Shown here: one piece after another, positions 16,943 through 26,105 of the stretch | How positions within the stretch are numbered: the first letter of the stretch is position 1 | Layout of the letters: the number at the start of each line of letters is the position of its first letter | Assembly: GCF_001653195.1 (NCBI RefSeq) | Contig: NZ_JXBB01000001.1 | Location: forward strand, 186,001-250,000 | DNA length: 64,000 nucleotides | Reading direction: 5' to 3' | Source: Hydrogenibacillus schlegelii | GTDB lineage: Bacteria > Bacillota > Bacilli > Thermicanales > DSM-22653 | The notes under the pieces: generated by a model | What the model was told of the DNA's origin: nothing | Databases searched by the model: none | What the model saw: only the letters and a program-made list of their open reading frames with translations | Made by a program: the position numbers and the translations under genes

Positions 16943-18227
16943 CTCCGGCCTCCTTTTCGTTCGGAGAGGCGATTCGTCCGGCGAGAAACGCGGCCAGCTC
17001 CTCCTCGGCGACGGTCCACTGCGCGCCGGTGGCGAGATGCTTGATCGCCGCCCGTCCGGCCCGGGCTTCGTCGTCGCCGACGATGACCGCGTACCGGGCG
17101 CCGCGGCGATCGGCGGACCGTAGCTGAGCCTTGAGGCCCCGCCCGGCAAAATCCGCATCGGCCGAAAGGCCGGCGGCCCGAAGCCGCATGAGCAGGGAAA
17201 GCTTTTTTTCAGCCCCGGCGCCGAAGGCGACGACGTAGACATCCGGCGCCGGCGCCCCAACGCGCCCTTCGGCCGGTTCGTCGAGCAAAAGAAGCAGTCG
17301 CTCCGCCCCGAGGGCAAAACCGATCCCCGGCAGGTCCGGCCCGCCGAGGGCGGCCATGAGGCCGTTGTACCGGCCCCCGGCGAGGACCGTGTTTTGCGCC
17401 CCGAGCCCTTCGGCGACGAACTCGAACACCGTCCGGGTATAATAGTCCAGCCCCCGGACGAGGTGCGGGTCCTCGACGTACGGGATGCCGAGCCGGTCGA
17501 GCTCCGCCTTCACCGCCGCGTGGTGCGCCCGGCAGGCATCGCACAAGTGATCCGTGATCCGAGGGGCCGACGCGACGAGGGGCGTCGGCCCGTCGATTTT
17601 GCAGTCGAGCACCCGGAGGGGGTTTTGTTCGAGCCGGAGCCGGCAGTCGGGGCAGAGCGCTTCCCGATGCGGCCGGAGAAAGGCGACGAGGGCCTCCCGG
17701 TAGGCCGGCCGGCAGACCGGGCAACCGAGGCTGTTTAAGACGAGCGTCACGCCCTTCAGGCCGATATCCTGCAAAAACGTCCAGCCCAGGGCGATCACTT
17801 CCGCGTCGAGCTCCGGCGCCTCGACGCCGATCGCCTCGACGCCGAACTGGTGAAACTGCCGCTGGCGGCCGGACTGGGGCCGCTCGTAGCGAAACATCGG
17901 CCCGAGGTAACAGAGCTTAAGCGGAAGCTCCGCCGTCCCGTACAGCCTGTGTTCGATCACCGCCCGGACGACCGGGGCCGTCCCCTCCGGCCGGAGGGTG
18001 AGGGACCGGCCGCCGCGGTCGGTAAAGGTGTACATTTCTTTTTGCACGATGTCCGTCGATGCGCCGACGGACCGAGCGAACAGCTCCGTCTGTTCGAAGA
18101 TCGGCGTCCGAATTTCGCCGTAACCGAACCGCCGGCACGCCTCCCGGAAAGCGGCCTCGACCGCCTGCCAGCGCGCCGCCTCGTCCGGCAAAATGTCCGC
18201 CGTCCCGCGAGGGGCCTGATAGCGCAT
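16899..18227 (-). CDS. hisS: Histidyl-tRNA synthetase
   Basis: Class II synthetase of 442 aa. It begins MRYQAPRGTADILPDE, carries motif 2 (RYERPQSGRQRQFHQFG), the histidine-specific LVRGLDYYTRTVFEF and motif 3 (GFALGAERLLLLL). The C-terminal anticodon domain is followed by about 15 extra residues that overlap aspS. The ATG at 18227 has only a weak site (GGTGG). No complete T-box leader fits in the 147 bases upstream. Confidence 0.95.
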   Translation of the reverse strand: MRYQAPRGTADILPDEAARWQAVEAAFREACRRFGYGEIRTPIFEQTELFARSVGASTDIVQKEMYTFTDRGGRSLTLRPEGTAPVVRAVIEHRLYGTAELPLKLCYLGPMFRYERPQSGRQRQFHQFGVEAIGVEAPELDAEVIALGWTFLQDIGLKGVTLVLNSLGCPVCRPAYREALVAFLRPHREALCPDCRLRLEQNPLRVLDCKIDGPTPLVASAPRITDHLCDACRAHHAAVKAELDRLGIPYVEDPHLVRGLDYYTRTVFEFVAEGLGAQNTVLAGGRYNGLMAALGGPDLPGIGFALGAERLLLLLDEPAEGRVGAPAPDVYVVAFGAGAEKKLSLLMRLRAAGLSADADFAGRGLKAQLRSADRRGARYAVIVGDDEARAGRAAIKHLATGAQWTVAEEELAAFLAGRIASPNEKEAGDGNDAHVGNHAPNP

Positions 18228-18283
18228 CGCCTGGTTCCACCGTCTTTCGTCTTCCAAAACGTCGTCCCAACCGCCGGCCCACG

Positions 18284-18319
18284 AAAAAACCCGTCCACCG
18301 GACCCGCCGCCGGGACGGG
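18284..18319 (-). terminator. Intrinsic terminator between rarA and hisS
   Basis: On the minus strand CCCGTCC (18319-18313) pairs with GGACGGG (18296-18290) around a GC-rich loop, then TTTTTT. It lies 57 bases before the hisS start, so it ends rarA transcripts or acts as an attenuator in a hisS leader. Confidence 0.7.
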
Positions 18320-18374
18320 AATGGGGCTCGGCCTTCACCGTTCATGACAGTTATAGCCTGCCGGCCGGCAAAAA

Positions 18375-19715
18375 TCAAGTCGTTCCCGCCGCCCCCGGCG
18401 CGGCGCCCTCGCCCCAGAGCCGGCGGTAGCGGGCGGCAAGCTCTACCTCCCGGCCTTCTTCCGTCGGCACAAAAAGCCGCGGCACGCCCTCCGGCAGGTA
18501 CGCCTGCCGGACAAAGTGGCCGGGAAAATCGTGCGGGTAAAGGTAGCCGACGCCGTGGCCGAGGCGTTCGGCGCCGCGATAGTGGGCGTCCCGAAGGGGC
18601 GGCGGCACCGGCCGGTGGCCGTTTTTCCGCACTTCCTCCAGGTAGGCGTCGATCGCCTTGTAGCTCGCGTTCGACTTCGGCGCCAGAGCGAGGTAGACCG
18701 TCGCCTGGGCGAGGGGGATCCGCCCTTCCGGAAGGCCGATCCGCTCCACGGCGAGGTACGCTGCCATCGCCAGCGAAAGCCCCTCCGGCGCGGCGTTCCC
18801 GACGTCTTCGGCGGCGGCGATGACGAGCCGCCGGGCGATGAACCGCGGATCCTCCCCGGCGTCGAGCATCCGGGCGAGCCAGTAAAGCGCCGCGTCGGGG
18901 TCGCTGCCGCGGATCGACTTAATGTAGGCGGAGATCGTGTCGTAATGGTTGTCGCCGGTCTTGTCGTACCGGACCGCCCGGCGCTGGATCGACTCCTCGG
19001 CCACGGCGAGGGTGATGCGGATGACGCCGTCTTCGTCGGGCGGCGTCGACGTTGCCGCGAGTTCGAGGGCGTTTAAAAGCCGCCGGGCGTCCCCGTCGCT
19101 TTGGGCGATCAGATGCTCCAGGGCTTTCTCCTCCACCTCGATCCGGAGCGCGCCGAGCCCCTTTTCCGACCGGAGCGCCCGTTCGGCGATCGTCCGGAGG
19201 TCCGCCGGCGAAAGCGGATGCAGCGGAAAGATGAGCGAGCGGGAAAGGAGCGCCGAATTGACCTCAAAAAACGGATTTTCCGTCGTCGCCCCGATGAGGA
19301 CGATCGTCCCGTCTTCGACGTGGGGAAGAAGCGCATCCTGCTGCGCTTTGTTGAAGCGGTGAATCTCGTCGATGAAGAGGACCGTCCGGCGCCCTTCCAT
19401 GCCGAGGCGCGTCCGGGCCTCCTCGACGATCCGCCGGAGATCCGCCACGCCGGCGGTCACGGCGTTCAAGGCCTCGAAGTGCGCCCGGGTCGTCCGGGCG
19501 ATCACCCGGGCGATCGTCGTCTTCCCCGTTCCCGGCGGACCGTAGAAGATGACCGACGACAGGCGATCCGTCTCGATCGCCCGCCGGAGGAGCTTCCCCG
19601 GCCCGAGGATGTGGTCCTGGCCGACGATCTCATCGAGCGTCTCCGGCCGCATCGCCGACGCGAGCGGCTCGTACGCCGTCCGTCGCTTCTCCCGAGCAAA
19701 GTCAAAAAGATCCAT
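18375..19715 (-). CDS. rarA: Replication-associated recombination protein A (AAA+ ATPase, MgsA family)
   Basis: A 446-aa AAA+ protein acting at stalled replication forks with SSB. It begins MDLFDFAREKRRTAYEPLAS; Walker A GPPGTGKTT, Walker B TVLFIDEIHRFNKAQQDALL, sensor 1 IGATTENPFFEVN and the C-terminal tetramerisation region ending KFWPHDFP-like (YLYPHDFPGHFV) are all present. The ATG at 19715 has GAGGAGG about eleven bases upstream; longer in-frame starts overlap cynS on the other strand. Neighbour of hisS/aspS as in B. subtilis (yrvN). Confidence 0.95.
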   Translation of the reverse strand: MDLFDFAREKRRTAYEPLASAMRPETLDEIVGQDHILGPGKLLRRAIETDRLSSVIFYGPPGTGKTTIARVIARTTRAHFEALNAVTAGVADLRRIVEEARTRLGMEGRRTVLFIDEIHRFNKAQQDALLPHVEDGTIVLIGATTENPFFEVNSALLSRSLIFPLHPLSPADLRTIAERALRSEKGLGALRIEVEEKALEHLIAQSDGDARRLLNALELAATSTPPDEDGVIRITLAVAEESIQRRAVRYDKTGDNHYDTISAYIKSIRGSDPDAALYWLARMLDAGEDPRFIARRLVIAAAEDVGNAAPEGLSLAMAAYLAVERIGLPEGRIPLAQATVYLALAPKSNASYKAIDAYLEEVRKNGHRPVPPPLRDAHYRGAERLGHGVGYLYPHDFPGHFVRQAYLPEGVPRLFVPTEEGREVELAARYRRLWGEGAAPGAAGTT

Positions 19716-19805
19716 GGCCGAACGCGCCTCCTCTTCGCCGACTTCCGGCATACCCGCCGGCCGGGCGAAATACATCCGAGAATGACGATCCAGGAGGTGA
19801 TGCGG

Positions 19806-20249
19806 ATGAACAAGCGCGAAGCGGCGCGCCTCGCCCTCCGCGCCAAGCTCGAACGGGGCCTGACGTGGGAGGCGATCGCCGGCGCCGTCGGCCGCACCCC
19901 AGTCGGTGCGGCGCTTCTCGTCTACGGCTATGCCGCCGCCACCCGGGAGGAAGCGGACGCCCTCGTCCGGCTGCTCGGCCTGCCGGAAGAAGCCGCCGCG
20001 GCGTTTCGCCGCGTTCCGTTCCGGGTTCCGCGGCAGCCCTGGCCGCCGACCGACCCCTTCGTCGCCCGGATGTACGAGATCGTCCTCCTCTACGCCCCGG
20101 CGATCAAAGATGTCGCCCACGAATGGTTCGGCGACGGCATCATCAGCGCCGTCGATATGACGCTCGAACTTCAAAAAGAGCGCCAGGACGGCGCCGACTG
20201 GGCGAGCCTCACCTGGCGGGGAAAGTGGCTTCCGTTCCGGCGGTTTTGA
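19806..20249 (+). CDS. cynS: Cyanase (cyanate hydratase)
   Basis: Decameric enzyme that converts cyanate and bicarbonate to ammonia and carbon dioxide. The 147-aa protein aligns along its length with E. coli CynS; the three catalytic residues fall at Arg88, Glu91 and Ser114, a uniform shift of eight from R96/E99/S122, and the C-terminal FGDGIISAVD...KWLPFRRF is diagnostic. The N-terminal helix-turn-helix-like domain is present. ATG at 19806 with AGGAGG eight bases upstream; an ATG at 19800 is too close to it. No cynT or cynR nearby; a thioredoxin-like gene follows 72 bases downstream. Confidence 0.93.
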   Translation: MNKREAARLALRAKLERGLTWEAIAGAVGRTPVGAALLVYGYAAATREEADALVRLLGLPEEAAAAFRRVPFRVPRQPWPPTDPFVARMYEIVLLYAPAIKDVAHEWFGDGIISAVDMTLELQKERQDGADWASLTWRGKWLPFRRF

Positions 20250-20321
20250 GGTTATGATGGCATAAGAAAGGCGTCGGCCTTCCGGTTCCGCCGAAAGCAC
20301 GCCGGGGAAAGGAGGCTTTCA

Positions 20322-20696
20322 ATGGGCGGCCGTCCCGTACCCCCGACCGAGTTCGACGCCCGGATTCGGCAAGGGACGACGGTCTGGGTGTTCCAAAAGC
20401 GCTTCTGTTCCGGTTGCGCCGCCGTCGCCCGCCTTCTCCCGGCGCTGGAAGCCCGTTTCCCGGACCTCGCCTTTTACCCCGTCGACGTCGACGACGCCCC
20501 CGATCTCGTCCGGCGCCTCGGCATCTTCGGCGTGCCGAGTCTCGTCGCCTTTCACCGGGGATACGAGATCGCCCGCTGGGTAAGCGGTACGCCCAAGAGC
20601 CGGGAGGGGCTCGAACGCTTCCTCGCCCGCGTCGTCCAGATCGCCCATGCCCTCGACGAAACGCTTGCCGAACGCTCCCCCGATGCCCGGGCGTAA
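20322..20696 (+). CDS. Thioredoxin-like protein
   Basis: A 124-aa thioredoxin-fold protein with an FCSGC active site (C-x-x-C at about residues 27-30) in place of WCGPC, and the cis-proline segment FGVPSLVAF at about 69-77. The altered motif and lack of a signal peptide point to a cytoplasmic redox protein of the YtpP kind rather than housekeeping thioredoxin. Strong AAAGGAGG six bases before the ATG. Possibly cotranscribed with cynS. The stop codon lies in the loop of a hairpin. Confidence 0.8.
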   Translation: MGGRPVPPTEFDARIRQGTTVWVFQKRFCSGCAAVARLLPALEARFPDLAFYPVDVDDAPDLVRRLGIFGVPSLVAFHRGYEIARWVSGTPKSREGLERFLARVVQIAHALDETLAERSPDARA

Positions 20697-20709
20697 CCGC
20701 CCGGGCTTT
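20685..20709. terminator. Hairpin enclosing the thioredoxin stop codon
   Basis: GCCCGGGCG (20685-20693), loop TAAC with the TAA stop, then CGCCCGGGC (20698-20706) and TTT. A perfect 9-bp GC stem at the junction of converging genes; the T-run is short, so termination strength is uncertain. Confidence 0.55.
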
Positions 20710-20773
20710 CCCCGGATCGGGACACCCCGGCCGGGGGCAGTCGCCGGCGACTCGTCTCGGCCGAACGGGCCAC

Positions 20774-21529
20774 CTACCGGCTTTGGAGGATCCGATCGGC
20801 CGCCGCGAGCACCTCTCCGGCCGTTTCCCGGACGACGAGGGCGGCCCGATCGTCGAGGGGCGTCGGATCCCGGTTCACGATCACGAGGGGCCGTCCCCGG
20901 CGGGCGTGCCGTTCGGGAAGTCCCGCCACCGGATAGACGGTGAGGGACGAGCCGACGACGAGGAAAAGGTGCGCTGCTTCCGTCCACGCTTCGGCAGACC
21001 GCCACGCTTCCTCCGGCAGAAACTCGCCGAAGAGGACGATGTCCGGCCGAAGCGGCCCGCCACAGGCCGGACAGCGCCTTTCCTCGAGCGCCTCCGGCGG
21101 ATAAAGGCGGCCGCAGACGTGACAGCGCACCCGGGACAGGCTGCCGTGGAGCTCGACGACGTTCCGGCTTCCGGCCGCCTGGTGCAGCCCGTCGACGTTC
21201 TGAGTAAGCACCGCTTGGATCCAGCCCTCGGTCTCCCATCGAGCGAGAACCTCGTGCACCCGGTTCGGCCGGGCGCCCCGAAGCCCCTTGAGGCGCCGGT
21301 CGTAAAAATCGTAAAACGCGTCCGGATCGTCGAGGAGCGTTTCGACAGAGGCGAGCTTTTCCGGCACCTCCCGCCAGAGCCCGCCGGCGGAGCGAAAATC
21401 CGGCAGCCCCGATTCGGTGCTCGCCCCGGCGCCGGTGAGCACGACGGCCGGCCGACCGGCCTCCCGCGTCCGGACGAGCCATTCCGCCAGCCGCTCCGCC
21501 GCCTCCGCGATCCCCGCCGCTGCCGGCAT
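20774..21529 (-). CDS. NAD-dependent protein deacylase (sirtuin, Sir2 family)
   Basis: A 251-aa sirtuin. NAD-binding VVLTGAGASTESGLPDFR, LTQNVDGLH, catalytic histidine in VELHGS and a four-cysteine zinc site (CHVC...CPAC) are all intact, followed by GEFLPEEAW and VVGSSLTVYPVAGLP. It would remove acyl groups from lysines, consuming NAD. AAGGAGGAG precedes the ATG. It follows the SRAP gene by 48 bases, probably in the aroC-aroB-SRAP run of minus-strand genes. Confidence 0.92.
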   Translation of the reverse strand: MPAAAGIAEAAERLAEWLVRTREAGRPAVVLTGAGASTESGLPDFRSAGGLWREVPEKLASVETLLDDPDAFYDFYDRRLKGLRGARPNRVHEVLARWETEGWIQAVLTQNVDGLHQAAGSRNVVELHGSLSRVRCHVCGRLYPPEALEERRCPACGGPLRPDIVLFGEFLPEEAWRSAEAWTEAAHLFLVVGSSLTVYPVAGLPERHARRGRPLVIVNRDPTPLDDRAALVVRETAGEVLAAADRILQSR

Positions 21530-21577
21530 CTTTTCTCCTCCTTACCGCATTTCGATCTATGGGCGGTTCTCTTCGAC

Positions 21578-22378
21578 TCAAGCGTCGTGAACGTCCCGCG
21601 CCTCTCTCGTTCCGGACGTCTTTCCCCCGGGCCGGACGCCGCTTTCCGATCCATCCCGGCTTCCTTCGGCAGGGTCCTCGGCCCCCCGCTCCCGGTCGTC
21701 GTCCGCCGTAAGACAGGCCGGTCCCTCAAACCGCGGGTCGCCCACCTTCCGGTTGGCAAACCGCACCGAAAATGCCGCCTCCGGCCGCCCGAGGATCGCC
21801 GCGAGGACCCCCGGATCGGCGGCGGGATCGAGCCAGCGCCCTTCATCCCCCGGCGCGAGGACGACCGGCATTCGGGAATGGATCGCCAAAACGGCGCCCG
21901 CCGCCGGCGCCGTGAGCAGCGCGAGCCCCCGGCCGCCGCCGTCCGGATCGTCGTCCCAGACGGCCGCCAGCGCCAAAAACGCCCGCTCCCCGGCGTCCGA
22001 TGCCCCGGCCGCTTGCGCCCCGGCGCCCGCCGGCCGGAAAAAAAGCCGGGGCCGCCGGTCCGCCCCCCACTCGTAAAACCCCGTCGCCGGCACGATGAGC
22101 CGCCGGGGCAAGAGGCGCCCGAACGCGGGCTTTTGGGTAAGCGTTTCGATGCGGAGATTAATGAGCGTCCGAACGCCGTCCCGCGTCCTCAGCTTCAATC
22201 CCCAGCGCAAAAGCCCGAGCCGCCGCTCCCCCGGCATGCCCGGCGCCACGGCGGCCACCGCCGTCCCCGGCGCGATGTTGTACCGGGGCCGGATGCCTTC
22301 CGCCTCCGCCACCGGGCGCGCCAGAAATCGGCGGGCGATCTCGGCGGCGTCGGCTTCGAGGACGAATCGGCCGCACAC
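21578..22378 (-). CDS. SRAP domain protein (YedK/HMCES family)
   Basis: A 266-aa SOS-response-associated peptidase-like protein that in characterised members covalently traps abasic sites in single-stranded DNA through Cys2. The GTG at 22378 gives M-C-G-R-F, placing Cys2 correctly after Met removal; YNIAPG, GFYEWG (glutamate) and IHSRMP (histidine) complete the active site. The GTG lies one base past the aroB stop with GGAGGAGGAGGG upstream. A 40-residue charged tail (from about 225) exceeds the usual 220-230 aa. Confidence 0.9.
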   Translation of the reverse strand: MCGRFVLEADAAEIARRFLARPVAEAEGIRPRYNIAPGTAVAAVAPGMPGERRLGLLRWGLKLRTRDGVRTLINLRIETLTQKPAFGRLLPRRLIVPATGFYEWGADRRPRLFFRPAGAGAQAAGASDAGERAFLALAAVWDDDPDGGGRGLALLTAPAAGAVLAIHSRMPVVLAPGDEGRWLDPAADPGVLAAILGRPEAAFSVRFANRKVGDPRFEGPACLTADDDRERGAEDPAEGSRDGSESGVRPGGKTSGTREARDVHDA

Positions 22379-22379
22379 G

Positions 22380-23750
22380 CTATCCCTCCTCCTCCGCGAC
22401 GGGCCCTGCGGGCGCCCGCTCGGCGGACGCCCCGGCGGGGGAGCCCGGCCCGGCGGCAGGCGTCCGGCCGGCGGCAGCGTCCGGACTGCCGCCCGTGGAC
22501 ATTCGGCCGGTGGCCGGCTCCGAGCCGCTGCCAAGCGGTGTCCCGTCGACGGCCGCATCCGGCCCGCCGTGAGGCGGCGCGAGGCGCACCGCCCCTTCCG
22601 GCGCCGGGATGGCCCGGGCGGCTTCCTCCGCCCGCCGAAGGGCCCCCGCGAGCGCGTCGGTTAGGGCCTCCGGCGATACGTCGACGAGCGCCACCGCTCC
22701 CGGCGCCGAAAGCAGGGCAAAGCGGACGCCGCGGCCGCGATTTTTTTTGTCGTACCGCATAAACGTCGCCCACGCCGCCGCATCGGCCGCCCGGCGCAAA
22801 AGGCCGGCCGCCGCCGCCTCGGCCGGCGTCGCCGGAAGCCCGAAGGCCCGAACGAGCCGGACCACCTCGGTAAGGAGCGCCGGGGACGCCCGGCCGAGCT
22901 CGACGGCCAGCGCCGTCTCCCAGACGAGGCCGACGGCGACCGCCTCGCCGTGCAAAAGCCCGCCAAACCCCTCGGCCGCCTCCAGGGCGTGGGCCACCGT
23001 ATGGCCGACGTTGAGCCGCTCCCGCACCCCGCGGCTCTCTTTCGGATCGTCGGCGACGATCGCCGCTTTCACCGCGATCCCCCGGACGAGGGCCTCCGCC
23101 GTGACGATCGGATCGAGGCGAAGGAGCGCCCCGGCCGCCTGGTGGAGCCAGGCGACGAACGCCGCGTCCGATAAAAGCGCATGTTTGATCAGTTCCGCGT
23201 ACCCGGACCGGACCTCTCGCGGGGGAAGCGTCCGGAGGGCGGCGACGTCGTAGAGGACCGCCAGGGGCGGGTAAAACGCCCCGAGGATGTTTTTCGCCAG
23301 CGGGTGGTTCACCGCCACCTTTCCGCCGACGCTCGCGTCGTGGGCGAGGATCGTCGTCGGAAGCTGCACATACTCGATCCCCCGCATATAAACCGCCGCG
23401 GCAAAACCGCCGAGGTCGCCGACGACGCCGCCGCCCAGGGCAAGGAGCACCCCCCGCCGGTCGATGCCCGCCCTAAGCATCGCCCCGGTCACCGCCTTCA
23501 GCGTCGCGAGCGACTTCGACCGCTCGCCGGCCGGCACGTCGTACCGGGCGACGGCGTAGCCCGCCGACCGGAGCGCCGCTTCCACCCGAGCGCCGTAGAG
23601 CGCCCCGACCGCCTCGTCCGACAGCACAAAAAGCGGCCGTGCCCGATCGACGCCGAGGGCGTCGAGTTCCCGGCCGAGCTCCTGAAAAAGCCCCGCCCGA
23701 ACGACGACCGGATAGCGGACGCCTTCATACGCCACCCAGAGCGTCGTCAT
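22380..23750 (-). CDS. aroB: 3-dehydroquinate synthase
   Basis: Second shikimate enzyme, converting DAHP to 3-dehydroquinate with NAD and a divalent metal. The NAD motif GGGVVGDLGGF, the ILAHDASVGGKVAVNHP segment and metal-ligand region NVGHTVAHALE are present. The ATG at 23750 follows AAAGGAGG. At 456 aa it is about 90 residues longer than usual; the excess is a Pro/Ala/Gly-rich C-terminal tail (from about 370) that overlaps the ribosome site of the next gene. Confidence 0.95.
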   Translation of the reverse strand: MTTLWVAYEGVRYPVVVRAGLFQELGRELDALGVDRARPLFVLSDEAVGALYGARVEAALRSAGYAVARYDVPAGERSKSLATLKAVTGAMLRAGIDRRGVLLALGGGVVGDLGGFAAAVYMRGIEYVQLPTTILAHDASVGGKVAVNHPLAKNILGAFYPPLAVLYDVAALRTLPPREVRSGYAELIKHALLSDAAFVAWLHQAAGALLRLDPIVTAEALVRGIAVKAAIVADDPKESRGVRERLNVGHTVAHALEAAEGFGGLLHGEAVAVGLVWETALAVELGRASPALLTEVVRLVRAFGLPATPAEAAAAGLLRRAADAAAWATFMRYDKKNRGRGVRFALLSAPGAVALVDVSPEALTDALAGALRRAEEAARAIPAPEGAVRLAPPHGGPDAAVDGTPLGSGSEPATGRMSTGGSPDAAAGRTPAAGPGSPAGASAERAPAGPVAEEEG

Positions 23751-23849
23751 CCGTCCCGCCTCCTTTTCCGGGCGCCGCCCCCCGGCCGGCACCGCCGTCC
23801 GCGCACCGGGGCGGTGCGGGCGGCGCCGGTTCCTTCGGACGGCCCGGCA

Positions 23850-25079
23850 TCAGAAATCCCGGGCATACGCCCGGTGTTCGGCCACCGCCCGGACGAGCGC
23901 CGCCATCCGGTCTGCCGGAAACGTCTCGAGGAGCGCCCGGGCGAGCTCGAAGGCGACGACGTATTCGGCGACGACGGCCGCCGCCGGCACCGCCGTCGTG
24001 TCCGACCGCTCGACCGACGCCTCCTCCGGTGCCTTCGTCACAAGATCGACGCTTCGAAGCGGCCGGTAGAGCGTCGGAATCGGCTTCATCGCCGCCCGGA
24101 CGACGAGGGGCATCCCCGTCGTCATCCCGCCCTCCAGGCCGCCGGCGCGGTTCGTCCGGCGGAAAAAGCCCCGGCCGGGCGCGTAAAAAATTTCGTCGTG
24201 GGCGGCCGAACCCGGCACGTCCGCCGCCCGGAAGCCGAGGCCGATCTCCACCCCTTTGATCGCCTGGATGCTCATCACCGCCTGCGCCAGCCGGCCGTCC
24301 AGCTTTCGGTCCCAGTGGACGTGGCTGCCGAGCCCGACCGGCACCCCGACGGCGACGACCTCGACGACGCCGCCGAGCGTATCTCCCGCTTCCCGGGCCC
24401 GGTCGATCGCCGCGATCATCGCCGCCTCCGCCGCCGGATCGAACGTCCGGACGGGCGAGGCCTCCGTCTTTGCCGCCAGGGCTTGAAGGGCCGCCCGGAG
24501 CGCGTCTTCCGCCGCCCGGTCCTCCTCCGCCACCTCGTACGCCGGCCACGTTTCCGCGAGCGGATCCCCGTCCGCCCACACCCCGCCCAGGGCCCGGACG
24601 TAGCCGAGGACGTCGATGCCGACCGCCTGAAGGAGCTTTTTCGCCACCGCCCCGACGGCGACCCGCATCGCCGTCTCCCGGGCGCTCGACCGCTCAAGGA
24701 CGTCCCGGACGTCCCGGTGGCCGTACTTGATCGCGCCGGCGAGATCCGCATGCCCCGGCCGCGGCCGCGTCCGCCGCCGCATCCCCCGTTCCGGCTCCTC
24801 CACCGGGAGGACGCTCATCACGTGCTGCCAGCTGATGTGATCCCGGTTCTCGATGAAAAGAGCGATCGGCGCCCCGGTCGTCCGGCCGTGCCGCACGCCG
24901 CTTAAGATCTCCACCCGATCCTGTTCGATCTTCATTCGCTTGCCGCGGCCGTATCCCTTCTTACGCCTTTCGAGCGCCCGGTCGATGTCCGCCGGCAGGA
25001 GCTCGAGCCCGCTCGGCACCCCTTCCAGGATGCCGACGAGCGCCCGGCCGTGGGATTCCCCCGCTGTCAGATACCGCAC
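23850..25079 (-). CDS. aroC: Chorismate synthase
   Basis: FMNH2-dependent last enzyme of the shikimate pathway, EPSP to chorismate; 409 aa. It begins [11 protein letters not shown] and has the family blocks [31 protein letters not shown] and [20 protein letters not shown]. The start is GTG at 25079 with GGAGGGG upstream. Chorismate made here would feed MqnA of the same gene block. Order cheR-aroC-aroB matches B. subtilis. Confidence 0.97.
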   Translation of the reverse strand: MRYLTAGESHGRALVGILEGVPSGLELLPADIDRALERRKKGYGRGKRMKIEQDRVEILSGVRHGRTTGAPIALFIENRDHISWQHVMSVLPVEEPERGMRRRTRPRPGHADLAGAIKYGHRDVRDVLERSSARETAMRVAVGAVAKKLLQAVGIDVLGYVRALGGVWADGDPLAETWPAYEVAEEDRAAEDALRAALQALAAKTEASPVRTFDPAAEAAMIAAIDRAREAGDTLGGVVEVVAVGVPVGLGSHVHWDRKLDGRLAQAVMSIQAIKGVEIGLGFRAADVPGSAAHDEIFYAPGRGFFRRTNRAGGLEGGMTTGMPLVVRAAMKPIPTLYRPLRSVDLVTKAPEEASVERSDTTAVPAAAVVAEYVVAFELARALLETFPADRMAALVRAVAEHRAYARDF

Positions 25080-25155
25080 CCCGACCCCTCCATGGAAGTT
25101 CTCGACCGGCCGCCCCGGGTCGCCTCACGCCGCCCCCAAAGCGCCCCAGGCCCGC

Positions 25156-25953
25156 CTACGGCCGGACCTCCTGCTTCTGATAAATGAACGGATACACCTG
25201 CCTGAGCCCGTAGCGCTCCGGCGAAAAGATCTGCTCCGTCCCGCCGACGAACAGGTACCCTCCCGGCCGCAGGACCGCCGCAAGCGACCGGTACAGATGC
25301 GCTTTGCCGTCTTCCGTAAAATAGATGGCCACGTTCCGGTTGACGATCACGTCGAACGGCCCCGGCGGATAGGGATCTCGAAGCAGGTCGTGCCGCTCGA
25401 ACCGAACGGCCCGGACGAGCTCGTCGACGACCCGGTAGCCGTCCCCGTCCCGGACGAAGTAACGTTCCCGGAACGACGGCGGGACCGAAACGAGACTCCG
25501 CGCCTCGTAACGGGCCGCCCGGGCCTTTTCGAGCGCCGGTTCGTCGATGTCGGTGGCCAGAAGATCGACGCCCCGAAGCGACCGCCGCTCCCGGAGGAGC
25601 ATGAGCAGGGTGTACGGCTCCTCCCCCGTCGAGCAGGCGGCGCTCCAGAGGCGAAGCTTCGGCTGCGCCGAAAGCGACGCCAGCACCTCCCGGTCGAGCA
25701 GCGCCCAGAGCTCCGGATTACGAAAAAATTCCGAGACGTTGATCGTCACCCGATCGACGAACTCCGCCCGGAGCTTCGGATCGGCGATCAGCGCCTCAAG
25801 AAAACGATCGAAATCGTCAAAACCCCGCCGCCGCATCAGGGACATGAGCCGCCGCATCATCTGCGGTTTTTTGTACAGCCCAAGCTCGATGCCGAACACA
25901 CTCCGCACCCGGGCAACGAACCGGTCGTACGCTTCTTCCACCTGCCGCTCCAT
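25156..25953 (-). CDS. cheR: Chemotaxis protein methyltransferase CheR
   Basis: SAM-dependent methyltransferase of 265 aa that methylates glutamates of chemoreceptors. N-terminal helical domain (about 1-75) with FDDFDRFLEAL, then the catalytic domain with TINVSEFFRNPE, the SAM site WSAACSTGEEPYTLLMLL and DVIVNRNVAIYF. Start at 25953 (ATG, weak GGGGACGG). Position between aroC and ndk is as in B. subtilis. It implies a flagellar chemotaxis system, supported by motI further along. Confidence 0.95.
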   Translation of the reverse strand: MERQVEEAYDRFVARVRSVFGIELGLYKKPQMMRRLMSLMRRRGFDDFDRFLEALIADPKLRAEFVDRVTINVSEFFRNPELWALLDREVLASLSAQPKLRLWSAACSTGEEPYTLLMLLRERRSLRGVDLLATDIDEPALEKARAARYEARSLVSVPPSFRERYFVRDGDGYRVVDELVRAVRFERHDLLRDPYPPGPFDVIVNRNVAIYFTEDGKAHLYRSLAAVLRPGGYLFVGGTEQIFSPERYGLRQVYPFIYQKQEVRP

Positions 25954-26071
25954 CCGTCCCCGTCTTCCCTGCTTCTTTTTTCGCCCCGTCCCGGACGAAT
26001 CCGCCCGCCGCGCCTCGAACGCTCCCGCCCGGCTCGCCCCGGTCGATTCGGTCGCCGGCACCGGTGCCGAC

Positions 26072-26105
26072 GACGAAGGCGCCCGCCGAAGCGGGCGCCT
26101 TCGTC
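26072..26105. repeat. Perfect 15-bp hairpin at the ndk stop codon
   Basis: GACGAAGGCGCCCGC (26072-26086) and its exact complement (26091-26105), loop CGAA on plus, i.e. a C(UUCG)G tetraloop in the minus-strand RNA. The ndk stop codon overlaps its outer end. No U-run follows, so a Rho-independent terminator is doubtful; it may protect or process the ndk mRNA 3' end. Confidence 0.7.

Noticed and set aside
18233-18241. GGTGGAACC just before hisS, recalling a T-box
   Set aside because: It abuts the hisS start codon with no terminator after it, and only about 150 bases separate rarA from hisS, too few for a T-box leader.
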